A stretch of 64,000 bases of DNA from Haliscomenobacter hydrossis DSM 1100 (GCF_000212735.1 NC_015510.1:7751001-7815000); one strand, 5' to 3'. Positions 52,909-63,367 are shown, counted from the stretch's first letter. Made by a program: numbers and translations. Notes: generated by a model from the sequence alone, not told the origin.

Positions 52909-54702
52909 GTAGGAGCGTATTCCATTTCAGACGGGGACTGCGACAATAATAGCACCAAAGACAGCTGTACCAGCAGTCGTAGGAGCGTATTCCATTTCAG
53001 ACGGGGACTGCGACTGCAGTTGTTCTGCCACAAACTGTGGCATTGACGAGGTAGGAGCGTATTCCATTTCAGACGGGGACTGCGACTCTTTGCTTTTCTG
53101 CAGCTGCAGAGCAAACCTACGGTAGGAGCGTATTCCATTTCAGACGGGGACTGCGACATTTTGCTCCATTTCAAATAAATCAGGTTCCATTCGTAGGAGC
53201 GTATTCCATTTCAGACGGGGACTGCGACAGTAAGTGCTTACACATTAGATTTGAGTTTTTGATGGTAGGAGCGTATTCCATTTCAGACGGGGACTGCGAC
53301 AGTCCTTATCGTGTAGCTCTCTTGAGTACCATACAGTAGGAGCGTATTCCATTTCAGACGGGGACTGCGACCATAGTTATCTCTTATCCTTGATCTTTGC
53401 CCCAAGTAGGAGCGTATTCCATTTCAGACGGGGACTGCGACAGTTACCAATTTACCTTTCTTAGGTGATTAGTTTGTAGGAGCGTATTCCATTTCAGACG
53501 GGGACTGCGACGCAATAGTGCCATTGATGATATGCTCATATGGGAGGTAGGAGCGTATTCCATTTCAGACGGGGACTGCGACGGTTGAACGTCCAAAAGA
53601 ACAGATTGTCCTTTCGGGTAGGAGCGTATTCCATTTCAGACGGGGACTGCGACAGTCCTCATTCTTGGGAACTGGATTACCCTTAGTAGGAGCGTATTCC
53701 ATTTCAGACGGGGACTGCGACACATAAAACATTGAGAGTCAGCACAATACCAGCTCGTAGGAGCGTATTCCATTTCAGACGGGGACTGCGACGTAGTCGT
53801 GGTGGGCGCGGGGGCGGGTTTTTCAGGGTAGGAGCGTATTCCATTTCAGACGGGGACTGCGACGGTTTTGTCCACGGTTAACCTGATTTCCTGAGAGTAG
53901 GAGCGTATTCCATTTCAGACGGGGACTGCGACCTGTTTACAATGTTGATTTCTTGTTGGAAATCGAGTAGGAGCGTATTCCATTTCAGACGGGGACTGCG
54001 ACGGACTCGCAGTTACCTTTGAATCCAAATGCACATCGTAGGAGCGTATTCCATTTCAGACGGGGACTGCGACCGTCATCGACGGCAGAGATGTAAACCA
54101 GTCCGCTGGTAGGAGCGTATTCCATTTCAGACGGGGACTGCGACGTTTCATGTAGTGGAGTTACATTTTTTAACAGCGTGTAGGAGCGTATTCCATTTCA
54201 GACGGGGACTGCGACTGTAGGTTTGGTACGCTTAACGCAACAAAAGCAAAGTAGGAGCGTATTCCATTTCAGACGGGGACTGCGACGCTGCGCGGCTCTG
54301 CTGGCGGCGTAACCGGCGGGTAGGAGCGTATTCCATTTCAGACGGGGACTGCGACCGGTCAGCGGTACGAACAAGTTCTGTTTTAAGCTGTAGGAGCGTA
54401 TTCCATTTCAGACGGGGACTGCGACCGTAACGCTCACAGCAATGGATGATCTCATAGCGTAGGAGCGTATTCCATTTCAGACGGGGACTGCGACTTTTCC
54501 CACGCCGCTTGATCGTCAACGTATGGGAGGTAGGAGCGTATTCCATTTCAGACGGGGACTGCGACTAATGATTTGTTCACCGGTTGCAGAAAAATTTTCG
54601 TAGGAGCGTATTCCATTTCAGACGGGGACTGCGACATTCAAGTGAGCCAACTCATTACGACGAGGATTGGTAGGAGCGTATTCCATTTCAGACGGGGACT
54701 GC
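52909..54702 (+). CRISPR. CRISPR array 2: 26 repeats, 25 spacers
   Basis: The same 36-bp repeat as array 1, with spacers of 32-36 bases. The last copy (54670-54702) matches only the first 33 bases and then diverges (GACTGC followed by TTACG), which marks the leader-distal end. Orientation is the same as in array 1. No spacer was seen to be shared with array 1 by eye. Confidence 0.98.
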
Positions 54703-54793
54703 TTACGAAGGGATGGCGGCGACATTCCCTTCAATTTCCAAAAAAAACTTTATCATTGTAGCAGTCTAATACTGCCTACAATTTCTAGTTACC

Positions 54794-56041
54794 ATGACGC
54801 GCATCTTTACGCTTTGTATTTTCCTGATCAACACCATTCAATTGCCCGCCCAGCCCCTCACCCGAGCCGAACTTTACAACAAAGTTAAAGGCATGCTCCT
54901 TGGCTCTGCCATCGGGGATGCCATGGGCGCACCCACCGAAATGTGGTCGCGGGAAAGCATCAAGATGGAATACGGCTTTGTAGACCACCTCGACTCCATG
55001 GTGCGCGAGCCCTCGCCGGAAGGCACCTGGCAATGGAACCTGCCCGCCGGAGGCACCACTGACGATACCCGTTGGAAAAAACTCATGTTCCAGTACATGT
55101 TGGGTGTAGGCGACAAACCGGAGTACGATGCCCAGAAATTCGCCAGTCACATCGTCCAGGAGTACGAAAGAGCGGTCAAAGCCCTGAAAAACACCGAAGG
55201 TTTCGCGCCCGAAGCCTACGAAGCCGCCGCCCGCCGGATGGCTTGGACGCAAGAGTGGGCGGCCGTAGCCCGACCCTTTGCCGCCGGAAAATACCTGGAG
55301 TACAACACGGCCTTGAGTCGTTTTTATGGCGGTGAAATGGTCTGTGCGGGCTTGTTGTATGCCCCTGCCGCCGGCTTACTATTCCCCGGCGACCCACAAA
55401 AGGCTTATGCCGAAACCTTCAAAATCAGCATTTTTGACCTGGGCTACGCCCGCGATTTGAGCGCCCTGATCGCGGCCATGACCGCCGCAGGTATGCCTAA
55501 AGGATCGAGCCCCGCCAAAATGTTGGAAGTCTTCCGCGACGTGGACCCCGAAGGTTTTTTCAAAAGCCGCTTGGTGAGCCGCTCGGCCTACCGGATTCTG
55601 CGGGAAGCCATGCAGATTGTCACGGAAGCGCAAAAAATGCCAGCATCAGCCATTGACAATGCCGTGTTACCTCGCCCCAAACGTTTGAAAGTAGATGCGC
55701 TCTATCTGGCACAAATGCAAAAAGCCTTTACATTGCTGGATGCCAAAAACCAGGACATGCCTTTTCATGCGGGTGAGATCACCTTACAAGTGTTGACCGC
55801 GATGCTTTTTGCCGATTTTGATTTTGAAAAATCCATCATTTTTTTGATCAATTTGGGACGGGATAATGACACGACGGCTGCCGTTCTGGGTGGCATTTTG
55901 GGCGCTTATTGGGGTGCCGATCATTTGCCTGCACACCTGGTTGAACCGGTCATGAAGGTGAACAAGGAGTTGCTCGATAACGATCTGGAGCAGTTGGCCA
56001 ACCAACTAACCGACAAAATTTACCTACTGTATAATCATTAG
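54794..56041 (+). CDS. ADP-ribosylglycohydrolase family protein with signal peptide
   Basis: 415 residues. A hydrophobic N-terminus (MTRIFTLCIFLINTIQLPAQ) looks like a signal peptide. The family metal-binding motifs follow: LLGSAIGDAMGAPTE, GTTDDTRW and the C-terminal LGRDNDTTAAVLGGILGAYW. DraG-type enzymes remove ADP-ribose from arginine or other acceptors. Export would put it outside the cytoplasm, so it is more likely a scavenging or surface enzyme than a CRISPR accessory. It starts 91 bases after array 2. Confidence 0.87.
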   Translation: MTRIFTLCIFLINTIQLPAQPLTRAELYNKVKGMLLGSAIGDAMGAPTEMWSRESIKMEYGFVDHLDSMVREPSPEGTWQWNLPAGGTTDDTRWKKLMFQYMLGVGDKPEYDAQKFASHIVQEYERAVKALKNTEGFAPEAYEAAARRMAWTQEWAAVARPFAAGKYLEYNTALSRFYGGEMVCAGLLYAPAAGLLFPGDPQKAYAETFKISIFDLGYARDLSALIAAMTAAGMPKGSSPAKMLEVFRDVDPEGFFKSRLVSRSAYRILREAMQIVTEAQKMPASAIDNAVLPRPKRLKVDALYLAQMQKAFTLLDAKNQDMPFHAGEITLQVLTAMLFADFDFEKSIIFLINLGRDNDTTAAVLGGILGAYWGADHLPAHLVEPVMKVNKELLDNDLEQLANQLTDKIYLLYNH

Positions 56042-56142
56042 TCCATTTTAAGACACTATTTGGGATTTTACCCCACAATCCAAAACCTTACATCAGTTCG
56101 TACCTTTACACATGCACTGAACCATTAACACGGACTGATTTT

Positions 56143-59139
56143 ATGAAAAAAACCTTACTACTCCTGACGCTGGTCACGGTATTTTGCAGTGGCCTTTTGG
56201 CACAAAGCAGCATTCAGGTCAAAGTGTCCTCGTTATTGGAGGATCTTCCCATTGTTGATAAATGGATCTACCTCAATTCCGCTGCGGGCCAACAAGCAGT
56301 CGATTCTGCGCGAACTGATGCCAAAGGGATGGCGATTTTTGCAGGCCTTACCATGGGCAAAACCTATTTCATCTATTCCCTTGACGACAAGGTGTATCAA
56401 GCGGCCATGCTCAGCGACATCAAGGCCAAAGAAGGTGCGCTCGATGTTAACTTCAATTTACCCAATCAACGCATCGCCTCCATTGGGGAAATTTTGATTT
56501 CCAGCACCTCGCTGGTGCGCATGAATACCGAAAATGCTGCCGTATCGGGACAACTCAAAAAAGACGAATTGCAACGTCTACCCATTGAGGGGCGTGACGT
56601 CACCCGTTCTTTGTTTCGCCTGCCCAACGTAACGGTAGCGATTTTGGGCTACGCCGAAGGCCCCAATATCAGCATCAATGGCCTCAACGGGATTTTTACC
56701 AATTACCTCATTGATGGCATGGACAACAACGAGCGCTTTTTGGGCAACATGAAGTTCAATACCCCTGTAGGATTTGTGGAAAACATCACCGTGCTGACCA
56801 ATAACTACTCCGCCGAATGGGGCAATACCAGCAATGGCATCGTCAACGTACTCTCGCGTTCGGGGACCAATGATTGGACGGGAGAAGCGTTTTACCTAAC
56901 TCGTCCCGGCTCCATTGTGGATGCGCCTTCTTCGTTCGCCACGCTGGATTTGTATGGCAACCCGGTGAAGGACGGTTTCCAACGCCACCAGATCGGAGCG
57001 TCACTGGGCGGACCCATCACCAAAGACAAGACCTTTTTTTACTTCAATTTGGAACAAACCTACGACTTCAAGGACAACCTGTTGAATGTCGCTCAACTGG
57101 GTGTAAACGAAATCGTGCAGGGGCGGAACAACTTTACCTATGGCTCCGCCAAAGTGGACCACATCTGGTCGCCCAATTTGCGTACCTCGGTGCGCGGCCA
57201 GCTCGGGCGTTTTTACAACCAACGGCAGGGTGGGGGATTGGAAGGTGGCATTTTGTTCCCTTCGGCCAGTTCGGCACAAGACAACGACACCTATCTTTTT
57301 GCCATCAAAAACCAGTACAAAATTGGCAGCAAAATTAGCGGGGAGTTGAACTACCAGCACAGTTATTTCCGCTGGAATTACCGCCAACCGGTCAATGAAA
57401 CGACACCATCGGTGACGGTGCAAAACCCAGCCGGAACCGCCATCGCCATCGTAGGACAATCGGGTGCCATTTTTGACGACTTTGAGTACACCCACCAAGT
57501 GCAAAACAAATGGGTGTACCGCCAGGGCAAACACCTGTTTAAAGCGGGTTTAGAATGGATCACTTCCGATTTCCAATTGCTGGGCGGTGGCAACCCTTAT
57601 GGCACGTACACGGTGCGCTTGACGGATCAGCAACTTACCGATTTGCGCAACCTCGGCAAAGGCGCTAACCTCAATGTGCAGGACTTGCCCACGAATGTCA
57701 ACGTACGCACCTACGATGTGGAACTGCGCCCCACTTCATTTGGAGCGGTACAAAATGTATTCAGCGCGTACCTGGAAGACCAATGGTCACTGAACCGTCG
57801 CCTGAACGTCTCGCTCGGCCTGCGCTGGGATTATGACGACCTCTCCAAAGCAGGTGGTACACGCGGAGACTTCAACAACCTCGGGCCACGTACCAGTTTC
57901 AACTACAAGCTGGATCAACGCAGCGTCATCCGTGGGGGCTATGGGATTTATTACGACAAAATCAAATACTCGGTATACAGCGACAATTTGCAGTTCAGCA
58001 GCAATTCAGCCGATTTTAAAAAACAACTGGGCATGCTCCAACAATTGGGCTTGCTTTCCCCGGATGCTGACCTGAATCGCGTCACTTTCCCTGGAAACAT
58101 CCGGGCAACAGCAGCCAACGCAGCGTTTTTGCAAGGGCCGAATTTTGAGGAATTACAGGCACGGCGAGAGGAGCAGTTTTCTAACAATTTGCGGATCATG
58201 AATCCCAATGGCTTCCAAAATCCTTATTCGCACCAGTACGCCCTGGGCTACCAGCGCAAACTGACTGATGAGCAATTGTTTTTGTTTGATGCGGTGCATA
58301 CCCGTACCAATAACCTGTACATCATCCGCAACCTGAACGCTGCTTCCGCCTGGCCATCCGATAACGCGGCTACGTTCAAGGTGCGCACCCAAGCGGTAGC
58401 CGACCTTACCCGTCCGGTGCCCATCAACCGCGATGCCGCAGGTTTTTACACCGTTGCACCGGGCAATGATACCTTGCGTGGCATTGCCCGCAACGTATTT
58501 GTGAGCGAAACCGCCGGAATTGCGCGCTATACGGCGCTGAACTTTATGCTGCAAAAATCCATCGGCGACGACAAAATTGGTTATCGCTTTTTGTACACCT
58601 TATCCTGGACCAAAAGCAACACCAGCAGCATCAATACCCGGGCGCAAGACGCCAATGATTTTGAGGCCGAGTACGCCTGGGATGAAAACGACCGCCGCCA
58701 TGTGATGAGTGCCGTGATTTTGTACCAACCCTTAAAAGGTTTGTTGATTTCACCTACTGCGCTGATCCAAAGCGGACAACCCGTTACCCGGGTGGCCGAC
58801 GCCACAGTATTTGGCACGACGGATTTGAATGGTGACGGAGAAAGTTTCGGTTTGCCCGCCGACCGCTGGCCCGGAGAACCCAAAAGTGGGGATCGTTTGC
58901 CCGGAGCAACTACGTTTGATTTGTCGATTCGCTACCAATTGACCCTAAAAGGCACGCAGCGCATTGAATTCAGTTCGGACATATTTAATATCTTGAACGC
59001 GCAAAACTGGTCGGGGTACAATACCACCCGCACGGTGAGCAACCTCAGCCAGATTGGCCCCAAATCCTCCAATACGTACCGCTTGTATTCGGCTTCGCCG
59101 CCGCGGCAGTTTCAGTTTGGAGTCAGGTATTTGTTTTAG
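56143..59139 (+). CDS. TonB-dependent outer-membrane receptor
   Basis: 998 residues. Signal peptide (MKKTLLLLTLVTVFCSGLLA), an N-terminal carboxypeptidase-like/transthyretin-like domain (residues ~25-115), then the plug (GRDVTRSLFRLPNVTV, ISINGLNGIFTNYLIDGMDN) and a 22-strand-type barrel that ends PRQFQFGVRYLF. There is no SusD partner nearby. It takes up an unknown ligand with TonB energy. Confidence 0.9.
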   Translation: MKKTLLLLTLVTVFCSGLLAQSSIQVKVSSLLEDLPIVDKWIYLNSAAGQQAVDSARTDAKGMAIFAGLTMGKTYFIYSLDDKVYQAAMLSDIKAKEGALDVNFNLPNQRIASIGEILISSTSLVRMNTENAAVSGQLKKDELQRLPIEGRDVTRSLFRLPNVTVAILGYAEGPNISINGLNGIFTNYLIDGMDNNERFLGNMKFNTPVGFVENITVLTNNYSAEWGNTSNGIVNVLSRSGTNDWTGEAFYLTRPGSIVDAPSSFATLDLYGNPVKDGFQRHQIGASLGGPITKDKTFFYFNLEQTYDFKDNLLNVAQLGVNEIVQGRNNFTYGSAKVDHIWSPNLRTSVRGQLGRFYNQRQGGGLEGGILFPSASSAQDNDTYLFAIKNQYKIGSKISGELNYQHSYFRWNYRQPVNETTPSVTVQNPAGTAIAIVGQSGAIFDDFEYTHQVQNKWVYRQGKHLFKAGLEWITSDFQLLGGGNPYGTYTVRLTDQQLTDLRNLGKGANLNVQDLPTNVNVRTYDVELRPTSFGAVQNVFSAYLEDQWSLNRRLNVSLGLRWDYDDLSKAGGTRGDFNNLGPRTSFNYKLDQRSVIRGGYGIYYDKIKYSVYSDNLQFSSNSADFKKQLGMLQQLGLLSPDADLNRVTFPGNIRATAANAAFLQGPNFEELQARREEQFSNNLRIMNPNGFQNPYSHQYALGYQRKLTDEQLFLFDAVHTRTNNLYIIRNLNAASAWPSDNAATFKVRTQAVADLTRPVPINRDAAGFYTVAPGNDTLRGIARNVFVSETAGIARYTALNFMLQKSIGDDKIGYRFLYTLSWTKSNTSSINTRAQDANDFEAEYAWDENDRRHVMSAVILYQPLKGLLISPTALIQSGQPVTRVADATVFGTTDLNGDGESFGLPADRWPGEPKSGDRLPGATTFDLSIRYQLTLKGTQRIEFSSDIFNILNAQNWSGYNTTRTVSNLSQIGPKSSNTYRLYSASPPRQFQFGVRYLF

Positions 59140-59246
59140 GTTGATAGGGGTTGATGAGGGTTGATAATAGTTGATGGGAATTAACTGATCAACTTCCATC
59201 AACCCTTATCAACCCTTATCAACTTCCATCAACCCTCATCAACCCT
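59140..59246. repeat. Intergenic inverted repeat of GGTTGATRRG words
   Basis: GGTTGATAGGGGTTGATGAG... on the left and CCATCAACCCTTATCAACCC... on the right are mirror arms around AATTAACTGATCAA. It fills the gap between the receptor and the kinase-like gene. Confidence 0.87.
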
Positions 59247-59256
59247 TCAATATTCG

Positions 59257-60243
59257 ATGCATTTAGACCAACACCAACTTTCCGCCATCGGCTCCTGGAT
59301 GACCCAACACGACTTGTTGGCGCCTGAAGAAACCATCCTCTCTGCCGAAAAAGCTGGAGAGGGCAACATGAATTATACCCTGCGGGTAAAAAGTACACTG
59401 CAGAGCGTCATTTTAAAGCAGGCCCGGCCTTACGTGGAAAAATACCCGAGTATCGCTGCTCCGGTTGAACGGGCGGCAATGGAAGCGGCTTTTTTCAGCG
59501 CTGCGGCACCCTGGGAAGGGGTGGAAGCAATGTTGCCCAAATTGCTGTACTTTTCTCCTGAAGATCATTTGCAAGTGATTGAAGACCTGGGTGAAGGAGC
59601 AGATTTTTCGAGTTTTTACGCCCGGAAAGAAGCCATTCCGGCGGCGGATTTGGCCAGCTTATTGGGCTTTTTGCACACCTTGCATCAACAAAGCCGGAAA
59701 AACCCACCTGCGGGCAATTTCCAAAACCGGGCTATGCGGGAGCTCAACCATTTTCACATTTTCGATTTCCCTTTTCAGCCTGGAAATGGGTTGAAGCTGG
59801 ATGGCAATCAAGCAGGCTTACAAGCCTTGGCGGAGCGCACGATATTTCGATACCCGAACTTGCGGGAAAAAACCCTGAAGCTGGGTCAACGTTACCTTGC
59901 CGACGGGGATACCTTATTGCACGGTGACTTTTTCCCCGGCAGTTGGTTGCGCACCAGCCGCGGTGTTTTTGTCATCGATCCTGAATTCTGTTTTCGAGGT
60001 GAAGCGGCGTTTGATTTGGGGGTTTGCCTGGCACACTTGTATTTTTGTGGCATGGATTGGACGGAGGCTTTTTCCAACATCAGAAAGCATTATGGCGAAT
60101 TTGACGAGCTGGCCTGTGCTGCTTTTGCCTCGGTGGAAATCTTGCGGCGTTTATACGGCGTGGCGCAATTGCCGCTGAGTTTTAGCATGGAAGAAAAAGA
60201 AATCGCGACCATTTTGGCCATCAATAGATTGTTAACCCATTAA
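59257..60243 (+). CDS. Aminoglycoside phosphotransferase/5-methylthioribose kinase-like protein
   Basis: 328 residues with a protein-kinase-like small-molecule kinase fold: [11 protein letters not shown] (glycine loop), [11 protein letters not shown] (ATP-binding Lys), [11 protein letters not shown] (catalytic HGD) and [12 protein letters not shown] (metal-binding DPE). [12 protein letters not shown] and EFCFRG resemble MTR kinase of methionine salvage. The substrate is not proven; mtnK is likely but other APH members remain possible. Confidence 0.8.
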   Translation: MHLDQHQLSAIGSWMTQHDLLAPEETILSAEKAGEGNMNYTLRVKSTLQSVILKQARPYVEKYPSIAAPVERAAMEAAFFSAAAPWEGVEAMLPKLLYFSPEDHLQVIEDLGEGADFSSFYARKEAIPAADLASLLGFLHTLHQQSRKNPPAGNFQNRAMRELNHFHIFDFPFQPGNGLKLDGNQAGLQALAERTIFRYPNLREKTLKLGQRYLADGDTLLHGDFFPGSWLRTSRGVFVIDPEFCFRGEAAFDLGVCLAHLYFCGMDWTEAFSNIRKHYGEFDELACAAFASVEILRRLYGVAQLPLSFSMEEKEIATILAINRLLTH

Positions 60244-60400
60244 GTAAACTTTGAACATTCCGCCTGCGGCGGAAATTGATAAAGAAAATTTCACCACAGA
60301 TGGCCACAGATTCACACAGATTTTAATGATGTGACATAAAATCTGTGTGAATCTGTGGCCATCTGTGGTGAAAAAGATCCGCCTTAGGCGGGTGCTAAAC
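60244..60400. repeat. Intergenic inverted repeat, family B copy 3
   Basis: CCGCCTGCGGCGGAAATTGA with CACAGATGGCCACAGATTCA on the left, mirrored by TGAATCTGTGGCCATCTGTG and CCGCCTTAGGCGG on the right. The same element as at 11161 and 49659. Confidence 0.92.
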
Positions 60401-60420
60401 AGGTGTAAAGCAATTAAGTT

Positions 60421-61440
60421 ATGACGAAAAATATGCTGTGTATGGCCATTGCCTTGTTGCAGATGGTCAGCATCACTTTCGCCCAAAACAATGCAGCAGT
60501 CGAAAAAACGGCTGCTCCCCGGCGGGTCTGGTTTGACACCGACATCATGATTGGCCTACCCGAACGCGCCCCTCGGGAAGTGGATGATGGCGTTACCCTC
60601 ATCATGGCGCTGGCCATTCCCTCCATCGAAATTGTGGGCATCAGCACGATCACTTACGTGGATTATGGCTACGATGTCACCAAAAAAATTCTCAACTGGT
60701 ATGCGCCCGAGCGCAACATTCCGGTGTACAAAGGTTCGCCCGAAGCGGCTGATCTGGGCGTGGAAAATGAGGCTACCCGTGCCCTGACCGCAGCTTTACA
60801 ACGAGAAAAACTCAGTATTTTGGCCCTGGGACCCGCTACTAACATTGCGACCGTGCTCAAAAACCACCCTGAGTTGGCCAAACAAATGGACGAAATTGTG
60901 TTTTGTGCGGGGCGAACCCCGGGGTTTGCCTTCAAACCTGGACTACAAAAAAGCATCGTTTCGGATTTCAATTTTGAAAAAGATGTGGAGTCCTTCAAAG
61001 TGATTCTGGACTCGGGGGTGAAAGTGGTTTTTTCGGGTTTTGAATGTAGTGCCTATCTACTCTTAGGTCGTCCAGATATCCAGTTTTTGCAGGATGGAAA
61101 TGAAGCAGATCGTTGGTTGTACTCCGTACTCGTGCCCTGGCAGCAACGGGCCAAACAGCTCTTTGGTGTGGAGGGTTTTATCCCTTACGATGTCACTCCG
61201 CTGGGCCATTTTACCCACCCTGAATATTTCTTGTACTACCGCGATATTCCTGTGCGCATCGAAACGCGCAAAAATGACGCCACCATCGGCCGGGTTATTC
61301 CCCCTACCAAACCCTTCATGGAAGTGAGTTACAAATACAAAAACAAGTGGAAGGTGGATTATGCCTACAAGACCTTGCCAGGGTTTGAAGAAATTGTGCT
61401 TGAATTGTTGAAGTGCCCTGATTTAAAAGGGGATAAATAG
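60421..61440 (+). CDS. Secreted inosine/uridine-preferring nucleoside hydrolase
   Basis: 339 residues with a signal peptide ([21 protein letters not shown]). The Ca2+-binding N-terminus has [10 protein letters not shown] followed by [12 protein letters not shown], a variant of the family's DTD.G.DDA block. [14 protein letters not shown] and [13 protein letters not shown] are also family-like. It hydrolyses N-glycosidic bonds of nucleosides, here probably in the periplasm as salvage. It shares direction with the MTR-kinase-like gene. Confidence 0.87.
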   Translation: MTKNMLCMAIALLQMVSITFAQNNAAVEKTAAPRRVWFDTDIMIGLPERAPREVDDGVTLIMALAIPSIEIVGISTITYVDYGYDVTKKILNWYAPERNIPVYKGSPEAADLGVENEATRALTAALQREKLSILALGPATNIATVLKNHPELAKQMDEIVFCAGRTPGFAFKPGLQKSIVSDFNFEKDVESFKVILDSGVKVVFSGFECSAYLLLGRPDIQFLQDGNEADRWLYSVLVPWQQRAKQLFGVEGFIPYDVTPLGHFTHPEYFLYYRDIPVRIETRKNDATIGRVIPPTKPFMEVSYKYKNKWKVDYAYKTLPGFEEIVLELLKCPDLKGDK

Positions 61441-61508
61441 AAGCTGCAAAAGTTTTTCTCAAAAAAAGCAACCAAGCATAGGGTGTACTCGTCCTTTTTA
61501 GCATCATG

Positions 61509-61574
61509 AAGTGGAAGATGTTCAAGTCGACGCCTCGACTTCGCTCGGCGACCGACTTGAACATCTTCTACTTA
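61509..61574. repeat. Short intergenic inverted repeat
   Basis: AAGTGGAAGATGTTCAAGTCG is split as AAGTGGAAGATG plus TTCAAGTCG and mirrored by CGACTTGAACATCTTCTACTT (one mismatch), around a CTCGACTTCGCTCGGCG centre that recalls the loop of E1. Confidence 0.85.
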
Positions 61575-61592
61575 CATCTAAAAAGCACTTCA

Positions 61593-62327
61593 ATGAAATC
61601 ATTAAGCAAATCAATCACCACGACCCTATTGTTGCTGTCCAGTCTTTCCCTTTCTGCTCAAAATTGGTGGGGATGGGGCAATGGCGTGCAAGGCAAAGGC
61701 CCGATCGTGCGCAAAACCTTGGACCTTTCTACTGTAGAAGGATTTAGCCTGACTTTTTCTGGCAACGTATACGTGCGTCAGGGCAATGAACAAAAGGTAG
61801 AAATCGAAACCCATGAAAACCTGATCGGCCTTTTGTCCAAAGAAGTGGTGGACAAATACTGGAAAATTCGCTTCACCGAAAACGTTGGCCGTTACGATAA
61901 ATGCAATGTATACATCACGGTTGCCACGCTCAATACCGTAAAAATCAGCGGCTCTGGTGATGTAAAAGGGGAAACTCCGTTCAAAAACTTGGGGACTTTG
62001 GCACTTGGGGTGAGTGGCTCCGGCAATATGAACCTGGATTTTGAAGCCACCGAGGTGGAGGCCAAAATCAGCGGCTCGGGAGACATGAACCTGAAAGGGA
62101 GTGGCAAATCCATGAACATCGGCATTTCTGGCTCGGGCAACATTTCGGCCATTGGTGTACAAGTTGAAGGTGCTAATGTGCAAATCTCGGGCTCAGGCAA
62201 TGCGTCGATCCACACTACCGAGAATTTGGATGTACGCATCAGCGGTTCGGGTGATGTGTATTACAAGGGGCGCCCACGCATGAGCTCGAAGGTGTCGGGT
62301 TCGGGCGATGTGGTGAGTAGGGAGTAA
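61593..62327 (+). CDS. DUF2807 (head GIN domain) secreted protein
   Basis: 244 residues. Signal peptide (MKSLSKSITTTLLLLSSLSLSA) and a DUF2807 beta-helix with regular SGSGD/SGSGN turns (KISGSGDVKG, VSGSGNMNL, KISGSGDMNL, ISGSGNISA, VRISGSGDVYY). The family is widespread in Bacteroidota, surface or periplasmic, with unknown function. The ATG at 61593 gives the signal peptide; the frame upstream runs through the inverted repeat. Confidence 0.9.
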   Translation: MKSLSKSITTTLLLLSSLSLSAQNWWGWGNGVQGKGPIVRKTLDLSTVEGFSLTFSGNVYVRQGNEQKVEIETHENLIGLLSKEVVDKYWKIRFTENVGRYDKCNVYITVATLNTVKISGSGDVKGETPFKNLGTLALGVSGSGNMNLDFEATEVEAKISGSGDMNLKGSGKSMNIGISGSGNISAIGVQVEGANVQISGSGNASIHTTENLDVRISGSGDVYYKGRPRMSSKVSGSGDVVSRE

Positions 62328-62358
62328 AGCTGGATAAATCTTAAAAGCGACTCTTTTT

Positions 62359-62445
62359 AACACAAAGGCCACCAAGAAAAGCATAAGGGACACAAAGTAG
62401 TAATCATCTTTGTGTCCCTTGTGCTTTTTGTAGTGCCCTTTGTGC
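62359..62445. repeat. Convergent-gap inverted repeat
   Basis: AACACAAAGGCCACCAAGAA...GGGACACAAAG is mirrored by CTTTGTGTCCC...AGTGCCCTTTGTG. It lies between two convergent genes and may terminate both. Confidence 0.8.
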
Positions 62446-63245
62446 TACTTTTTTGAACCCTGGCTTTGCCAGGTTTTGACGTGTTCGGCCACCTCAAGCA
62501 TGGGCGCAACCCAGATGTCTTTTTCGTTTTGTTTCAAAAATTGCAACACTTTTCGATGCGCCGGTATGGATACATCCAGTGAATTTCCTCCTCCCACCCC
62601 GTGGAAAAGGAGCACGAGCAGCGATTGAGTGTCCATCGCTTTTTTGACCCATGCGATGATTTGTTCGGCACTTTCGCCATTTACCATGTAACAATCTACG
62701 TTGTACAGGTCTATTTCGTTGATTTTGTGCAGTTCGTGGCGCACTGCTCGGGCAGCTACAAAATCATTCTTTAGGGGAGTGATGAAGGCAGAATCGCCAA
62801 TTTTCATGTCCCCGCAGGTAAAGGCAAAGGTCCTTTGGGTTTTTCCATCCAAGGCTTGCAAAAAAGTATTGGTCATGCGTACTTCGTTGACCATGCGTGC
62901 TACGCTGTATTGGCTCAAATCATTTTCGGGCCGAACCCATTCCCGGCCCGGAGTATTGCCAATACAGGGATGGAATAAGGTATGATTGCCCAATTCGTGG
63001 CCATTGCTGGCCAATTTTTTCCAGTCATTGAGTCGGTCTCTTACCGCAGCAGAATAAGCGGTGACATAAAAAGTAGCTTTAAGCCCCAAAGAGTCCAATA
63101 CGGGAACGGCATTGTCCAGGTGCTGGCTGATGGCATCGTCGTAAGTGAGGACCACCGTGCATTTTTTGCCATTCCAGGTATTGACTTGCGCGTGGACATT
63201 TGCGGATAAGAGAAAAATGGCCAAGAGGAAAGTGTATGTTTTCAC
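62445..63245 (-). CDS. Secreted polysaccharide deacetylase
   Basis: 266 residues with a signal peptide (MKTYTFLLAIFLLSANVHA). NodB-fold motifs: VVLTYDDAISQHLD (Asp-Asp, motif 1), ELGNHTLFHPC (H-x3-H type, motif 2), TFAFTCGD and a late LVLLFHGVGGG (motif 5). It removes acetyl groups from a polysaccharide such as chitin, xylan or peptidoglycan; the substrate is unknown. Confidence 0.88.
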   Translation of the reverse strand: MKTYTFLLAIFLLSANVHAQVNTWNGKKCTVVLTYDDAISQHLDNAVPVLDSLGLKATFYVTAYSAAVRDRLNDWKKLASNGHELGNHTLFHPCIGNTPGREWVRPENDLSQYSVARMVNEVRMTNTFLQALDGKTQRTFAFTCGDMKIGDSAFITPLKNDFVAARAVRHELHKINEIDLYNVDCYMVNGESAEQIIAWVKKAMDTQSLLVLLFHGVGGGNSLDVSIPAHRKVLQFLKQNEKDIWVAPMLEVAEHVKTWQSQGSKK

Positions 63246-63260
63246 GATGGGATGTTTTAA

Positions 63261-63367
63261 GGGTTCGGGGGTTTGAGGGTTCGAGGGTTCGAGGGTTCGG
63301 GGTTCGAGGGTTCGGGGGTTCGGGGGATGGAACCTTCGAACCCCCGAACTTCGAACCCTCGAACCCT
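63261..63367. repeat. Intergenic inverted repeat, family E copy 3
   Basis: GGGTTCGGGGGTTTGAGGGT... with several GAGGGTTC words is mirrored by ...GAACCCTCGAACCCTAAA. It touches the stop of the next gene on the right. Confidence 0.86.

Noticed and set aside
31117-54702. Insertion sequences or transposases bounding the CRISPR locus
   Set aside because: No transposase-like gene or terminal repeat pair was found at either side; the inverted repeats present are intergenic families found throughout the window.
54794-56041. ADP-ribosylglycohydrolase as CRISPR accessory or antitoxin
   Set aside because: It has a likely signal peptide, its own upstream region and neighbours of general metabolism, so closeness to array 2 is probably accidental.
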